From an uncultured Oscillospiraceae bacterium (lineage in GTDB: Bacteria; Bacillota; Clostridia; UBA1381), in contig CAMNAT010000191.1 in assembly GCA_946531785.1 (NCBI GenBank), positions 1-5,042 on the forward strand: a stretch of 5,042 bases of DNA, read 5' to 3'. Made by a program: the position numbers and the translations under genes. This document shows positions 1 through 5,042 of the stretch, piece by piece (within the stretch, counting starts at the first letter, position 1; the number at the start of each line of letters is the position of its first letter). The notes under the pieces are model-generated. The model did no database searches, had not been told where the DNA came from, and saw only the letters and a list, made by a program, of their open reading frames with translations.

Positions 1-611
1 ACAATAGTCTCTGCGCCGTAGCCCTCAAGCGCGGCACGGGAGCGGAAGCCCCAGGTCACGCTGATACACGGCATACCGGAATTCTTTGCCGTCGCAAGAT
101 CAACATCAGTATCACCTATGTACACGCTCTCATCCGCACTCGCGTCCATCTCATCCAATGCCTTATATACCATATCCGGCTCCGGCTTTGTCCTCGTCGC
201 ATCGCTGTCGCCAACCGCCGCGTCGCAAAGCCCCGAGAAGAACTCATCCTTCAACGCCTGCACTGCGAAATCAAGCTTGTTTGAAACGATAGCCACCTTA
301 TGACCGCGCGCCTTCAGCTCCTTCATCAGCTCGCACACGCCGTCATACGGCGCGGTCTTGTCGCGGCTGTGCACTCTGTAATGCTCCTGGAATGCCGCAT
401 AAGCCGCATTATACTGCTCATCAGATATATCATCGGGCGCCGCGCGCCTTATAAGCACCTTTACGCCGTTGCCGACGAACCGCCGTACCTCATCGACGGT
501 TCGCCGCGGAAAGCCGAGCTTGTCCATCGAATAGTTCACGCTCGCGTGGAGATCCAGCAGCGTGTTCAGAAGCGTTCCGTCAAGATCAAAGATTATGTTT
601 TTATATTTCAT
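1..611 (-). CDS. HAD-superfamily phosphatase, phosphoglycolate phosphatase-like (3' end cut by window edge)
   Basis: Predicted cytoplasmic Mg-dependent phosphohydrolase of the haloacid dehalogenase superfamily. About 203 residues are visible before the frame runs off the left edge. The four HAD motifs are in order: DLDGT with nucleophile D9 and acid/base D11; Ser110 in VSNK; Lys142 in TKPEPD; and GDTDVD with D167 and D171. Between motifs I and II lies a helical cap carrying GNG (residues 47-49), as in the Gph/PGP subgroup (FVGNGV). Family members are usually about 210-225 residues, so only a short tail is missing. The ATG at 611 lies inside the end of the upstream arsR gene (11 bp overlap) and has an AGGAG six bases upstream, which suggests coupled translation. 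The substrate cannot be read from sequence: 2-phosphoglycolate, pyrophosphate and sugar phosphates are all handled by close relatives. Family assignment is firm; the phosphoglycolate assignment is inference. Confidence 0.9.
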   Translation of the reverse strand, partial: MKYKNIIFDLDGTLLNTLLDLHASVNYSMDKLGFPRRTVDEVRRFVGNGVKVLIRRAAPDDISDEQYNAAYAAFQEHYRVHSRDKTAPYDGVCELMKELKARGHKVAIVSNKLDFAVQALKDEFFSGLCDAAVGDSDATRTKPEPDMVYKALDEMDASADESVYIGDTDVDLATAKNSGMPCISVTWGFRSRAALEGYGAETI

Positions 612-960
612 TTTGTTCTCCTATGTGTATGAGTACCTGCTCTATAATTCTCTTTACATGCTCGTCATCGAGCGAGTAAAATGTGTTTTTCCCGTCCCTG
701 CGCGACTTTATGAGCCTCGCATCCTTCAGCGTTTTAAGCTGATGACTGATAGCCGACTGGCTCATATCCAACTCGCCGGATATATCCGAGACCGAAAGCT
801 CGCTCGAAAACAGCGCCCATAATATCCTTATGCGCGTGTTGTCGCCGAATATCTTAAATGTCTCCGCAAGCTTTGTAACAGTCGCATCGTCCGGCTCGCC
901 GGTGCTGATCTTATCAAGTATCTGCCGGTTATACGCGCAGATCTTACATTCTTCCGCCAT
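601..960 (-). CDS. ArsR/SmtB-family winged-helix repressor with alpha-5 zinc-site motif
   Basis: A 119-residue DNA-binding transcriptional regulator, full length for the ArsR/SmtB family. The helix-turn-helix spans roughly residues 57-84, with the recognition helix in MSQSAISHQLKTLK, followed by a beta wing (RRDGKNTFYSL). The C-terminal helix carries D99-x-H101-x10-H112-x2-E115, which fits the DxHx10HxxE/H alpha-5 motif that binds zinc across the dimer in SmtB and CzrA. The alpha-3 CVC signature of arsenic/cadmium/lead sensors is replaced by S56-V-S58 (ELSVSD), so those metals are unlikely ligands. An N-terminal C5-x2-C8 pair is present and could be an accessory metal or redox site. By family knowledge such proteins repress in the apo form and release DNA on zinc binding. 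The start at 960 is supported by AGGAAG seven bases upstream. The gene is 31 bp from the radical SAM gene but has its own promoter. Its target genes are unknown; only a HAD phosphatase follows. Confidence 0.93.
   Translation of the reverse strand: MAEECKICAYNRQILDKISTGEPDDATVTKLAETFKIFGDNTRIRILWALFSSELSVSDISGELDMSQSAISHQLKTLKDARLIKSRRDGKNTFYSLDDEHVKRIIEQVLIHIGEQNEI
618..622 (-). promoter_or_regulatory. Ribosome binding site for the HAD gene, inside arsR
   Basis: AGGAG lies six bases upstream of the ATG at 611, within the last codons of the arsR reading frame. It fixes the start of the HAD gene and means ribosomes finishing arsR terminate just past the site where the next gene initiates, the usual arrangement for translational coupling. 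Confidence 0.75.
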
Positions 961-991
961 TATATCACTTCCTATACATCTCCATTATATC
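957..991 (-). repeat. Direct repeat of GATATAATGG flanking the arsR start
   Basis: The 10-mer GATATAATGG occurs at 982-991, where it contains the promoter -10, and again at 957-966, where its ATG is the arsR start codon. The two copies are 25 bp apart, centre to centre. They could be half-sites for a regulator bound to the promoter and leader, or a coincidence of an AT-rich -10 and an ATATAATG start region. Only the repeat itself is visible. Confidence 0.5.
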
Positions 992-1012
992 CTACTTTTC
1001 CGGATTTGTCAA
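984..1012 (-). promoter_or_regulatory. Perfect-consensus SigA promoter for arsR-HAD
   Basis: A -35 TTGACA (1007-1012), a 17-base spacer and a -10 TATAAT (984-989) read toward arsR. Both hexamers match the housekeeping consensus exactly and the spacer is ideal. The -35 is built from the last codons of the radical SAM gene and the -10 sits just past its TAG stop. The predicted transcript starts near 977, leaving a leader of about 17 bases that contains the arsR ribosome binding site (968-973). A promoter this strong makes sense if a repressor, perhaps ArsR itself, holds it down, but I found no clear inverted repeat of the SmtB/CzrA operator type around it. Confidence 0.8.
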
Positions 1013-1930
1013 CCGCCCCTGCCATGTATCGCGCTCCGCCATGAGCTTATCTATGCCGTTCAATACCTCAAATTTTTTTATGCTCCAAAGCGGCGCGATC
1101 AGGTTTTTTCGTCCGCCGTCGCCTGTGAGCCGCTGGATCACTATCTCCTGCGGCAGCACCTCAAGCTGTCGGACGATTATATCTATATATTCATCCCTTT
1201 CAAGAGTCCTGAGCCCGCCGCGCTCATACTGCCGCGCGAGCTCGGTCCCGCGCATAACATGCAGAAGATGCAGCTTTACACAGTGCGGCATCAGCCCACC
1301 CACAACCCGGGCGGAGTTTATCATCATTTCCGCATCCTCTCCGGGGAGACCGTCGATCAGATGGACGCAGGTATTTATGCCGCGCCCCATAAGTGCGTTA
1401 TACCCGTCAAGAAATTCACGGAAGGTATGGCAGCGGTTGATCCGCTCCCCGGTCTTGTCATATACCGACTGCAGGCCAAGCTCAACGATCAGGTATGTCC
1501 TGGAGTGCAGTTCGGAAAGATAGTCGAGCACATCCGGCGCGAGACAGTCCGCGCGCGTGGCTATGCTCAGCCCCACAACGCCCGGCTGGCGCAGAACAGG
1601 CTCAAACCGCTGCCGCAGGATATCCACCGGCGCGTAGGTGTTCGTGTTCGCCTGGAAGTATGCGATATACTTCCCCTCATGCCACTTGCTCCTCATCCTC
1701 TCCTTTACCGCCTCGAACTGGTGCAGGATGCTTTCATTCACATCTCCCGCAAATTCGCCGCTGCCGCCCATACAGTATGTGCAGCCGCCTGTCCCGCGGC
1801 TCCCGTCTATGTTCGGGCATGTGAAGCCGCCGTTCAGCGCAAGCTTCATCACCTTGCAGCCGAATCTCTGCCGGAGATGATAATTCCATGTATGGTATCT
1901 TTTGTTATCACATGTATATCTGAATTCCAT
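992..1930 (-). CDS. ytqA: Radical SAM protein, TIGR01212 (YtqA/YhcC) family; possible MnmL
   Basis: A 312-residue radical S-adenosylmethionine enzyme, about the usual length for the family. The iron-sulfur cluster cysteines are C38, C50 and C53 in the C-x11-C-x2-C spacing typical of TIGR01212 and Elp3-like proteins, not the commoner C-x3-C-x2-C. The N-terminal RYHTWNYHLRQRFG and FTCPN-DG blocks are hallmarks of the YtqA/YhcC family. Further family-like blocks are ANTNTYAP, ELGLQS and HLIDGLPGE, which fit the barrel core. The B. subtilis and Streptococcus mutans YtqA proteins, renamed MnmL, take part in making mnm5s2U at the tRNA wobble position together with the methylase MnmM (YtqB). No MnmM gene is visible next to this one, so MnmL function is inference and the YhcC branch is not excluded. 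The ATG at 1930 has GGGAG four bases upstream, a slightly tight spacing. The gene follows ireB by 52 bp and its 3' end hosts the arsR promoter. Confidence 0.88.
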   Translation of the reverse strand: MEFRYTCDNKRYHTWNYHLRQRFGCKVMKLALNGGFTCPNIDGSRGTGGCTYCMGGSGEFAGDVNESILHQFEAVKERMRSKWHEGKYIAYFQANTNTYAPVDILRQRFEPVLRQPGVVGLSIATRADCLAPDVLDYLSELHSRTYLIVELGLQSVYDKTGERINRCHTFREFLDGYNALMGRGINTCVHLIDGLPGEDAEMMINSARVVGGLMPHCVKLHLLHVMRGTELARQYERGGLRTLERDEYIDIIVRQLEVLPQEIVIQRLTGDGGRKNLIAPLWSIKKFEVLNGIDKLMAERDTWQGRLTNPEK

Positions 1931-1944
1931 TTCGCTCCCAATAC

Positions 1945-1977
1945 AAAAGGCTGCGGCATGGTCTGCTGCAACCTCTT
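1945..1977 (-). terminator. Possible hairpin terminator or attenuator between ireB and the radical SAM gene
   Basis: On the minus strand AAGAGGTTGC (1968-1977) can pair with GCAGCCTTTT (1945-1954), giving about ten pairs including two G-U, around a 13-base loop. The four Ts belong to the stem and are followed only by GTAT, so the U-tract is weak. It starts five bases past the ireB stop and ends just before the radical SAM ribosome binding site. It could partly terminate ireB transcripts, act as an attenuator, or do nothing. Confidence 0.35.
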
Positions 1978-1982
1978 GATAA

Positions 1983-2237
1983 TCATTCTATAGTCTTTAT
2001 GTAAGTCTTAACAAACTCCTCAAGGAGCTCGTCGCGCTCAAGACTTGCGATCTTTCCGCGCGCGCCGTTGTAGCTCGTTATATATGTCGGATCATCGGAA
2101 AGTATGTAACCTACTATCTGGCTTATCGGGTCGTACCCTTTGAGCTTTAACGCTTCATACACCTGTGCTACTATCTCCCGTACCTCTTTCGATTTATCGA
2201 AATCAAGGTTGATCTTCATCGTCTCGTTAAACTCCAT
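1983..2237 (-). CDS. ireB: IreB family regulatory phosphoprotein (UPF0297/DUF965)
   Basis: A small cytoplasmic protein of 84 residues, the usual size of the UPF0297 family (B. subtilis YrzL). The signature blocks are clear: VYEALKLKGYDPISQIVGYILSDDP at residues 26-50, then YNGAR and LERDELLEEFVKTYI at 67-80. In Enterococcus faecalis, IreB is phosphorylated at N-terminal threonines by the PASTA-domain kinase IreK and dephosphorylated by IreP, and it acts in cephalosporin resistance and control of cell-envelope synthesis. Here Thr6 in NETM matches one of those sites, but the second N-terminal threonine of the enterococcal protein is absent. The start at 2237 is set by AGGAGG six bases upstream. 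In most Bacillota this gene sits between alaS and the Holliday-junction resolvase gene ruvX; here it lies between an M16 peptidase and a radical SAM gene, so it appears to have left its usual cluster. The family call is firm; phosphorylation in this organism is inference. Confidence 0.95.
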   Translation of the reverse strand: MEFNETMKINLDFDKSKEVREIVAQVYEALKLKGYDPISQIVGYILSDDPTYITSYNGARGKIASLERDELLEEFVKTYIKTIE

Positions 2238-2243
2238 GGTAAC

Positions 2244-2249
2244 CCTCCT
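2244..2249 (-). promoter_or_regulatory. Strong ribosome binding site of ireB
   Basis: AGGAGG, a full anti-Shine-Dalgarno match, lies six bases before the ATG at 2237. It selects this start over the in-frame ATG at codon 7 and implies efficient translation. Confidence 0.8.
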
Positions 2250-2268
2250 CTAATCATAGTCTATATAT

Positions 2269-2297
2269 ATAATATATTATTTCAGGCAAAAAATCAA
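2269..2297 (-). promoter_or_regulatory. SigA-like promoter for ireB
   Basis: A -35 TTGATT (2292-2297), a 17-base spacer and a -10 TATTAT (2269-2274) face ireB in the AT-rich 92 bp gap after the M16 gene. Two mismatches to consensus in the -35 and one in the -10. Transcription would start near 2262, giving a leader of about 25 bases. Overlapping alternative -10 hexamers exist in the TA-rich run, so the exact site is uncertain. Confidence 0.55.
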
Positions 2298-2329
2298 GCC
2301 TTTTTACGAAATTTTTTATCAGTTTGTGT

Positions 2330-3556
2330 TTAGTGTGACATTTTTGACCCAGCCGTTACCGTACACATCGTGCTCCTGTCAAGCACCCTGTCTATGATCT
2401 CCGCGACCGATGCACGGTCTACCGCCTCTATCCTTTTTATCGTTTCCTCCGGCGTGATCAGCTTTCGGTTCAGAAGCACCGCCCTGCCTATCGCCTGCAT
2501 CCTTGCGCTGACATGTTCGTTTGAAAGTATGTAGTTGCCTTTAAGCTGTATCTTTGCGCGGTCGATCTCGTCCTGCGTAAGCTTTTCCCTTGTTATGCGG
2601 TCAACCTCTTCCATGACCAGCTCCGTCACGCGGTCCGCGTTCTCAGACGATACAGCCGCGGATATATCAAATGTTCCCGCGCCGATATATGCGCTGTGTC
2701 CCGCGCCTATCGAATACGCAAGCCCATAGCGCTCGCGGATATTCTGGAACAGCCGCGAGGACATCCCGCTGCCGAACACATTGTTGAACACAAGCAGCGG
2801 ATATACCGCCTCATCCTCAATATCTATTCCGTTAAACCCATATACAAGCTGCAGCTGCTCAAAATCTCTCTCGGCGTGGCGGTCATGCGGCGTGTACATT
2901 GCGGGTTCACATAAAACATCAATATCCGCAACCTTTCTGCCGCCGAAGTATTCCTCGAGCAGATCAAACAGATCGTCACCGAAGCTGCCCGCCACCGCGA
3001 TCACGATATTCTTTGAGGTATAGTGCGTGCTCATATACCCGCGCATACTTTCCGGCGTGATGGCAGCAAGTGTTTTTTCCGTCCCCAGTATAGGCCTGCC
3101 CATAGGCGTGTCGCCCCATACCGCAGAATCGAACAGCTCATAGACAACATCCTCCGGACTGTCCTCATACATCGCGATCTCCTCATACACAACGCGCCGT
3201 TCAAGCTCCATATCCTCCGCGGACAGCAGCGGCGAGAACACCATATCGGAGAGTATATCCGCGCTCGTCCTTGCATACTCGTCCAGAGTCCTTGCGTAAA
3301 AGCAGGTGCATTCGCGCGTTGTGAACGCGTTAAGCTGTCCCCCTACCGAGTCCATCTCAAGCGCGATATCCTCCGCCGTTCTTTTTTCCGTCCCCTTAAA
3401 GACCATGTGCTCAATGAAATGCGAGATACCGTTTTCCTCCGCGCGCTCATACCGTGAACCGTTACCTACCCATACGCCTATAGATACCGACTGCACATAT
3501 GGTATGCGCTCCGCAACGACCCTTATCCCGTTTGACAATACCTTTTGTATATACAT
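2330..3556 (-). CDS. M16B family zinc metallopeptidase (processing-protease-like, YmxG type)
   Basis: A complete 408-residue insulinase-family peptidase, the usual size for the short, single-unit M16B bacterial proteins related to the mitochondrial processing peptidase beta subunit. The inverted zinc motif is H46-F-I-E49-H50, with E49 as catalytic base and H46/H50 as ligands. The third ligand is E126 in VVYEEIAMYED, 76 residues after H50 as expected. The second half carries the degenerate M16 domain with the SSRLFQNIRERYGLAYSI block (266-283), which closes over substrate. All catalytic residues are present, so it should be active, unlike the partner subunits that lose HxxEH. No signal peptide or membrane segment is seen, so it is probably cytoplasmic. 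The start at 3556 has GGAG seven bases upstream and its own promoter. Substrates are unknown: relatives degrade short unfolded peptides or trim precursors. In many Bacillota this family sits near pnp or dut genes; here it follows a P-type ATPase gene by 64 bp. Confidence 0.95.
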   Translation of the reverse strand: MYIQKVLSNGIRVVAERIPYVQSVSIGVWVGNGSRYERAEENGISHFIEHMVFKGTEKRTAEDIALEMDSVGGQLNAFTTRECTCFYARTLDEYARTSADILSDMVFSPLLSAEDMELERRVVYEEIAMYEDSPEDVVYELFDSAVWGDTPMGRPILGTEKTLAAITPESMRGYMSTHYTSKNIVIAVAGSFGDDLFDLLEEYFGGRKVADIDVLCEPAMYTPHDRHAERDFEQLQLVYGFNGIDIEDEAVYPLLVFNNVFGSGMSSRLFQNIRERYGLAYSIGAGHSAYIGAGTFDISAAVSSENADRVTELVMEEVDRITREKLTQDEIDRAKIQLKGNYILSNEHVSARMQAIGRAVLLNRKLITPEETIKRIEAVDRASVAEIIDRVLDRSTMCTVTAGSKMSH

Positions 3557-3588
3557 TCTTTTTCTCCGTGTATTTTTTATTCTATATC

Positions 3589-3617
3589 ATTATACCACAT
3601 TTGCCGCGCTTATTCAA
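3589..3617 (-). promoter_or_regulatory. Extended -10 SigA promoter for the M16 peptidase gene
   Basis: A -35 TTGAAT (3612-3617), a 17-base spacer and a -10 TATAAT (3589-3594) preceded by TGG, giving the extended TGnTATAAT element. The -35 starts only a few bases past the ATPase stop codon. Transcription would begin near 3582, leaving about 25 bases of leader that include GGAG at 3564-3567. It separates the peptidase gene from the upstream ATPase gene, although read-through is possible because I see no terminator in the gap. Confidence 0.72.
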
Positions 3618-3620
3618 GCA

Positions 3621-5042
3621 TCAGTTTCTGGGGCTTCTGCTTTTCACTGCCGCCCTTATCGTGCGCATGATATATGTGAATATCACAAGCAGCGCTATCA
3701 CAAGCACCGAAAATGCCGCCGTTGCTTTCACAATATCGGGCGTGAGCGGCACAAAACGGAAATAGTCGCGCAGCACATATGCCGTAAGTGTGAAGCCGAC
3801 AGCCATAGCACCGATCACCGCACCCCTGTACAGATTCAGGGGACGGCATATGCCGATCAGCACCGCGATGCCGGATATGCCCAGAACAAGCGTTGTGACC
3901 GTTGTAAGCGCGGCAGCTCCGACACTGAACATGTTGCCATACACAAGCAAAAGGCTCAGCGTAACAAAGTTTGCAAGCGCCGCCGGCAGCGCGGCAAGAA
4001 TAACATTTGACAGAAAGCTGCCCTTTATCAGGCTCTTATTCGGCTCCAGCGCCAACAAAAACGCCGGCGCACCGATGGTGAACGCGTTTATGAGCGTTGC
4101 CTGCTGCGGATCGAGCGGGTATTTGATCACCGCTATCATCGTGAACAACGCAAGCAAAAGCGAATATATATTTTTCCTCAGAAACAGTCCCGCGCTGCGT
4201 TCAAGATTATTTATAACGCGTCTGCCCTCAAGCAGGATATCGGGCATACCGGAAAAGTCGGAATCGAGCAACACCATCTGCGCGACATTCTGCGCCGCCT
4301 CGCTGCCGGATGCCATTGCCACCGAGCAGTCAGCCGCCTTCAGTGCTAGCACATCATTCACGCCGTCGCCGGTCATGGCAACGGTATTGCCGCCCTGCTG
4401 CAGCGCTTCAACCAGCGCAAGCTTCCGCTCCGGCGTTACCCTGCCGAACACGACTGTATCCTCAGCCGCCGCCCTCAGCTCGTCCTCAGATACCGCCGAC
4501 GCGTCAAGATACCTTTCCGCGCCCTCTATGCCCGCCTCGAGCGCAACGCTCGAAACCGTCACCGGACTGTCACCGGAAATTACCTTTATCCTCACGCCCT
4601 GCTCCGCAAAATAGCGGAAGGTCGCAGGGGCGGTCTTTCTCACCGGATTCCGCAGAAGGATAAGCCCCAGAGCCGTTACCGGCATCATGAGCGGCTTGCC
4701 GTCCGCGGGCTCCTCGCTCCTTACGAATACAAGCACTCGGAAGCCCTCGGCGGAATACTGTTCTATTTTTTCTCTATAGTTCACATAATCCTTTCTCAGC
4801 ACCAGCTCCGGCGCACCGAGGATATACGGAGTGCCGCCAAGCACCGCCGCGGAGTATTTGACCGCAGACGAGAAGCCGATGACTGAATCCGCTGCTCTCC
4901 CGTCTGTTTTCGTGAACGCCTTTTTCATTGCGCGCATGGTCGAGTTATCCGCCTGCATCGCCGCTGCATAGCTGCCCAAAGCAAGCTCCAGAGCATCCTT
5001 ATCCGCCTCTCCGAGCGGCTCAAAGCGGATGACCTCCATTTC
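3621..5042 (-). CDS. P-type cation-transporting ATPase, CtpE-like (5' end cut by window edge)
   Basis: The C-terminal 473 or so residues of an ATP-driven inner-membrane cation pump. The frame stays open to the right edge, so the ATG at 5039 is internal; about 300 residues are missing, including the first membrane helices, the actuator domain and the DKTGT phosphorylation site. Numbering from that internal Met: the nucleotide-binding domain shows FSSAVKYSA (56-64) and LGAPE (74-78). The P domain shows ISGDSPVT (154-161), where most relatives have GDN, then RVTPERK and the hinge MTGDGVND (222-229). Six hydrophobic segments follow at about 284-304, 315-331, 343-368, 376-398, 405-422 and 437-460. 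RSAGLFLRKNIYS and the TIGAPAFLLALEPN block in the second of these helices resemble the CtpE-like branch, whose mycobacterial member takes up calcium. There is no CPC metal motif in the visible part (M6 itself is absent), so the ion is inferred. It is unlikely to be the zinc/cadmium exporter expected beside an ArsR gene. Confidence 0.9.
   Translation of the reverse strand, partial: EMEVIRFEPLGEADKDALELALGSYAAAMQADNSTMRAMKKAFTKTDGRAADSVIGFSSAVKYSAAVLGGTPYILGAPELVLRKDYVNYREKIEQYSAEGFRVLVFVRSEEPADGKPLMMPVTALGLILLRNPVRKTAPATFRYFAEQGVRIKVISGDSPVTVSSVALEAGIEGAERYLDASAVSEDELRAAAEDTVVFGRVTPERKLALVEALQQGGNTVAMTGDGVNDVLALKAADCSVAMASGSEAAQNVAQMVLLDSDFSGMPDILLEGRRVINNLERSAGLFLRKNIYSLLLALFTMIAVIKYPLDPQQATLINAFTIGAPAFLLALEPNKSLIKGSFLSNVILAALPAALANFVTLSLLLVYGNMFSVGAAALTTVTTLVLGISGIAVLIGICRPLNLYRGAVIGAMAVGFTLTAYVLRDYFRFVPLTPDIVKATAAFSVLVIALLVIFTYIMRTIRAAVKSRSPRN

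Noticed and set aside
959..964. Second TATAAT at the arsR start codon as a separate promoter
   Set aside because: There is no -35-like hexamer at the right distance (the 17-base position reads TAATGG), and it would produce a transcript lacking the arsR ribosome binding site.
830..1993. A 387-codon plus-strand open frame across arsR and the radical SAM gene
   Set aside because: It is antisense to two genes with clear family motifs, its translation shows no recognisable domain, and long antisense frames are expected in GC-rich codon usage.
2251..2280. TA-rich run considered as a replication origin or simple repeat element
   Set aside because: It is about 30 bp with no DnaA boxes or iterons and is fully explained by the ireB promoter -10 region.
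2283..2305. Possible intrinsic terminator after the M16 gene
   Set aside because: The only pairing is AGGC with GCCT around a ten-base loop, too short a stem to call, and it overlaps the ireB -35 element.
3790..4614. A 274-codon plus-strand open frame opposite the ATPase gene
   Set aside because: Serine- and alanine-rich shadow of the ATPase coding strand, with no family motif; the minus strand has GDGVND and other P-type ATPase signatures.
601..5042. Possible single metal-homeostasis operon linking the ArsR regulator with the P-type ATPase
   Set aside because: Three unrelated genes and at least three promoters lie between them, and the ATPase resembles the CtpE-like branch, not CadA/ZntA exporters.

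Overview
The window carries six protein genes, all on the minus strand, so transcription runs from high to low coordinates. An IreB (UPF0297) protein, AGGAGG-type ribosome binding sites, SigA-like promoters and moderately GC-rich genes separated by short AT-rich gaps point to a Gram-positive Bacillota, probably a clostridial (Oscillospiraceae-like) anaerobe. The genus cannot be read from this sequence. Coding density is high, no gap exceeds about 95 bp, and I see no rRNA, tRNA, CRISPR, transposon or phage gene.

In transcription order: (1) the 3' two thirds of a P-type cation ATPase resembling the CtpE-like calcium-type branch, cut by the right edge; (2) a complete M16B zinc peptidase behind its own extended -10 promoter; (3) ireB, a small regulatory phosphoprotein, behind a second promoter; (4) a TIGR01212 (YtqA/YhcC) radical SAM protein, the family that includes the tRNA wobble-uridine enzyme MnmL, separated from ireB by a possible hairpin; (5) an ArsR/SmtB repressor with an intact alpha-5 zinc-site motif, behind a perfect-consensus promoter embedded in the end of gene 4; (6) a phosphoglycolate-phosphatase-like HAD hydrolase overlapping gene 5 by 11 bp and cut by the left edge.

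The genes form at least four likely transcription units: ATPase; M16 peptidase; ireB with or without the radical SAM gene; and arsR-HAD. Most are housekeeping or signalling genes without an obvious shared pathway. The part that stands out is the last unit: a regulator that looks like a zinc sensor is translationally coupled to a small-molecule phosphatase, not to a metal exporter, and is driven by a TTGACA-17-TATAAT promoter. I see no clearly new multi-gene system, and the rest of the window is ordinary core-genome sequence.
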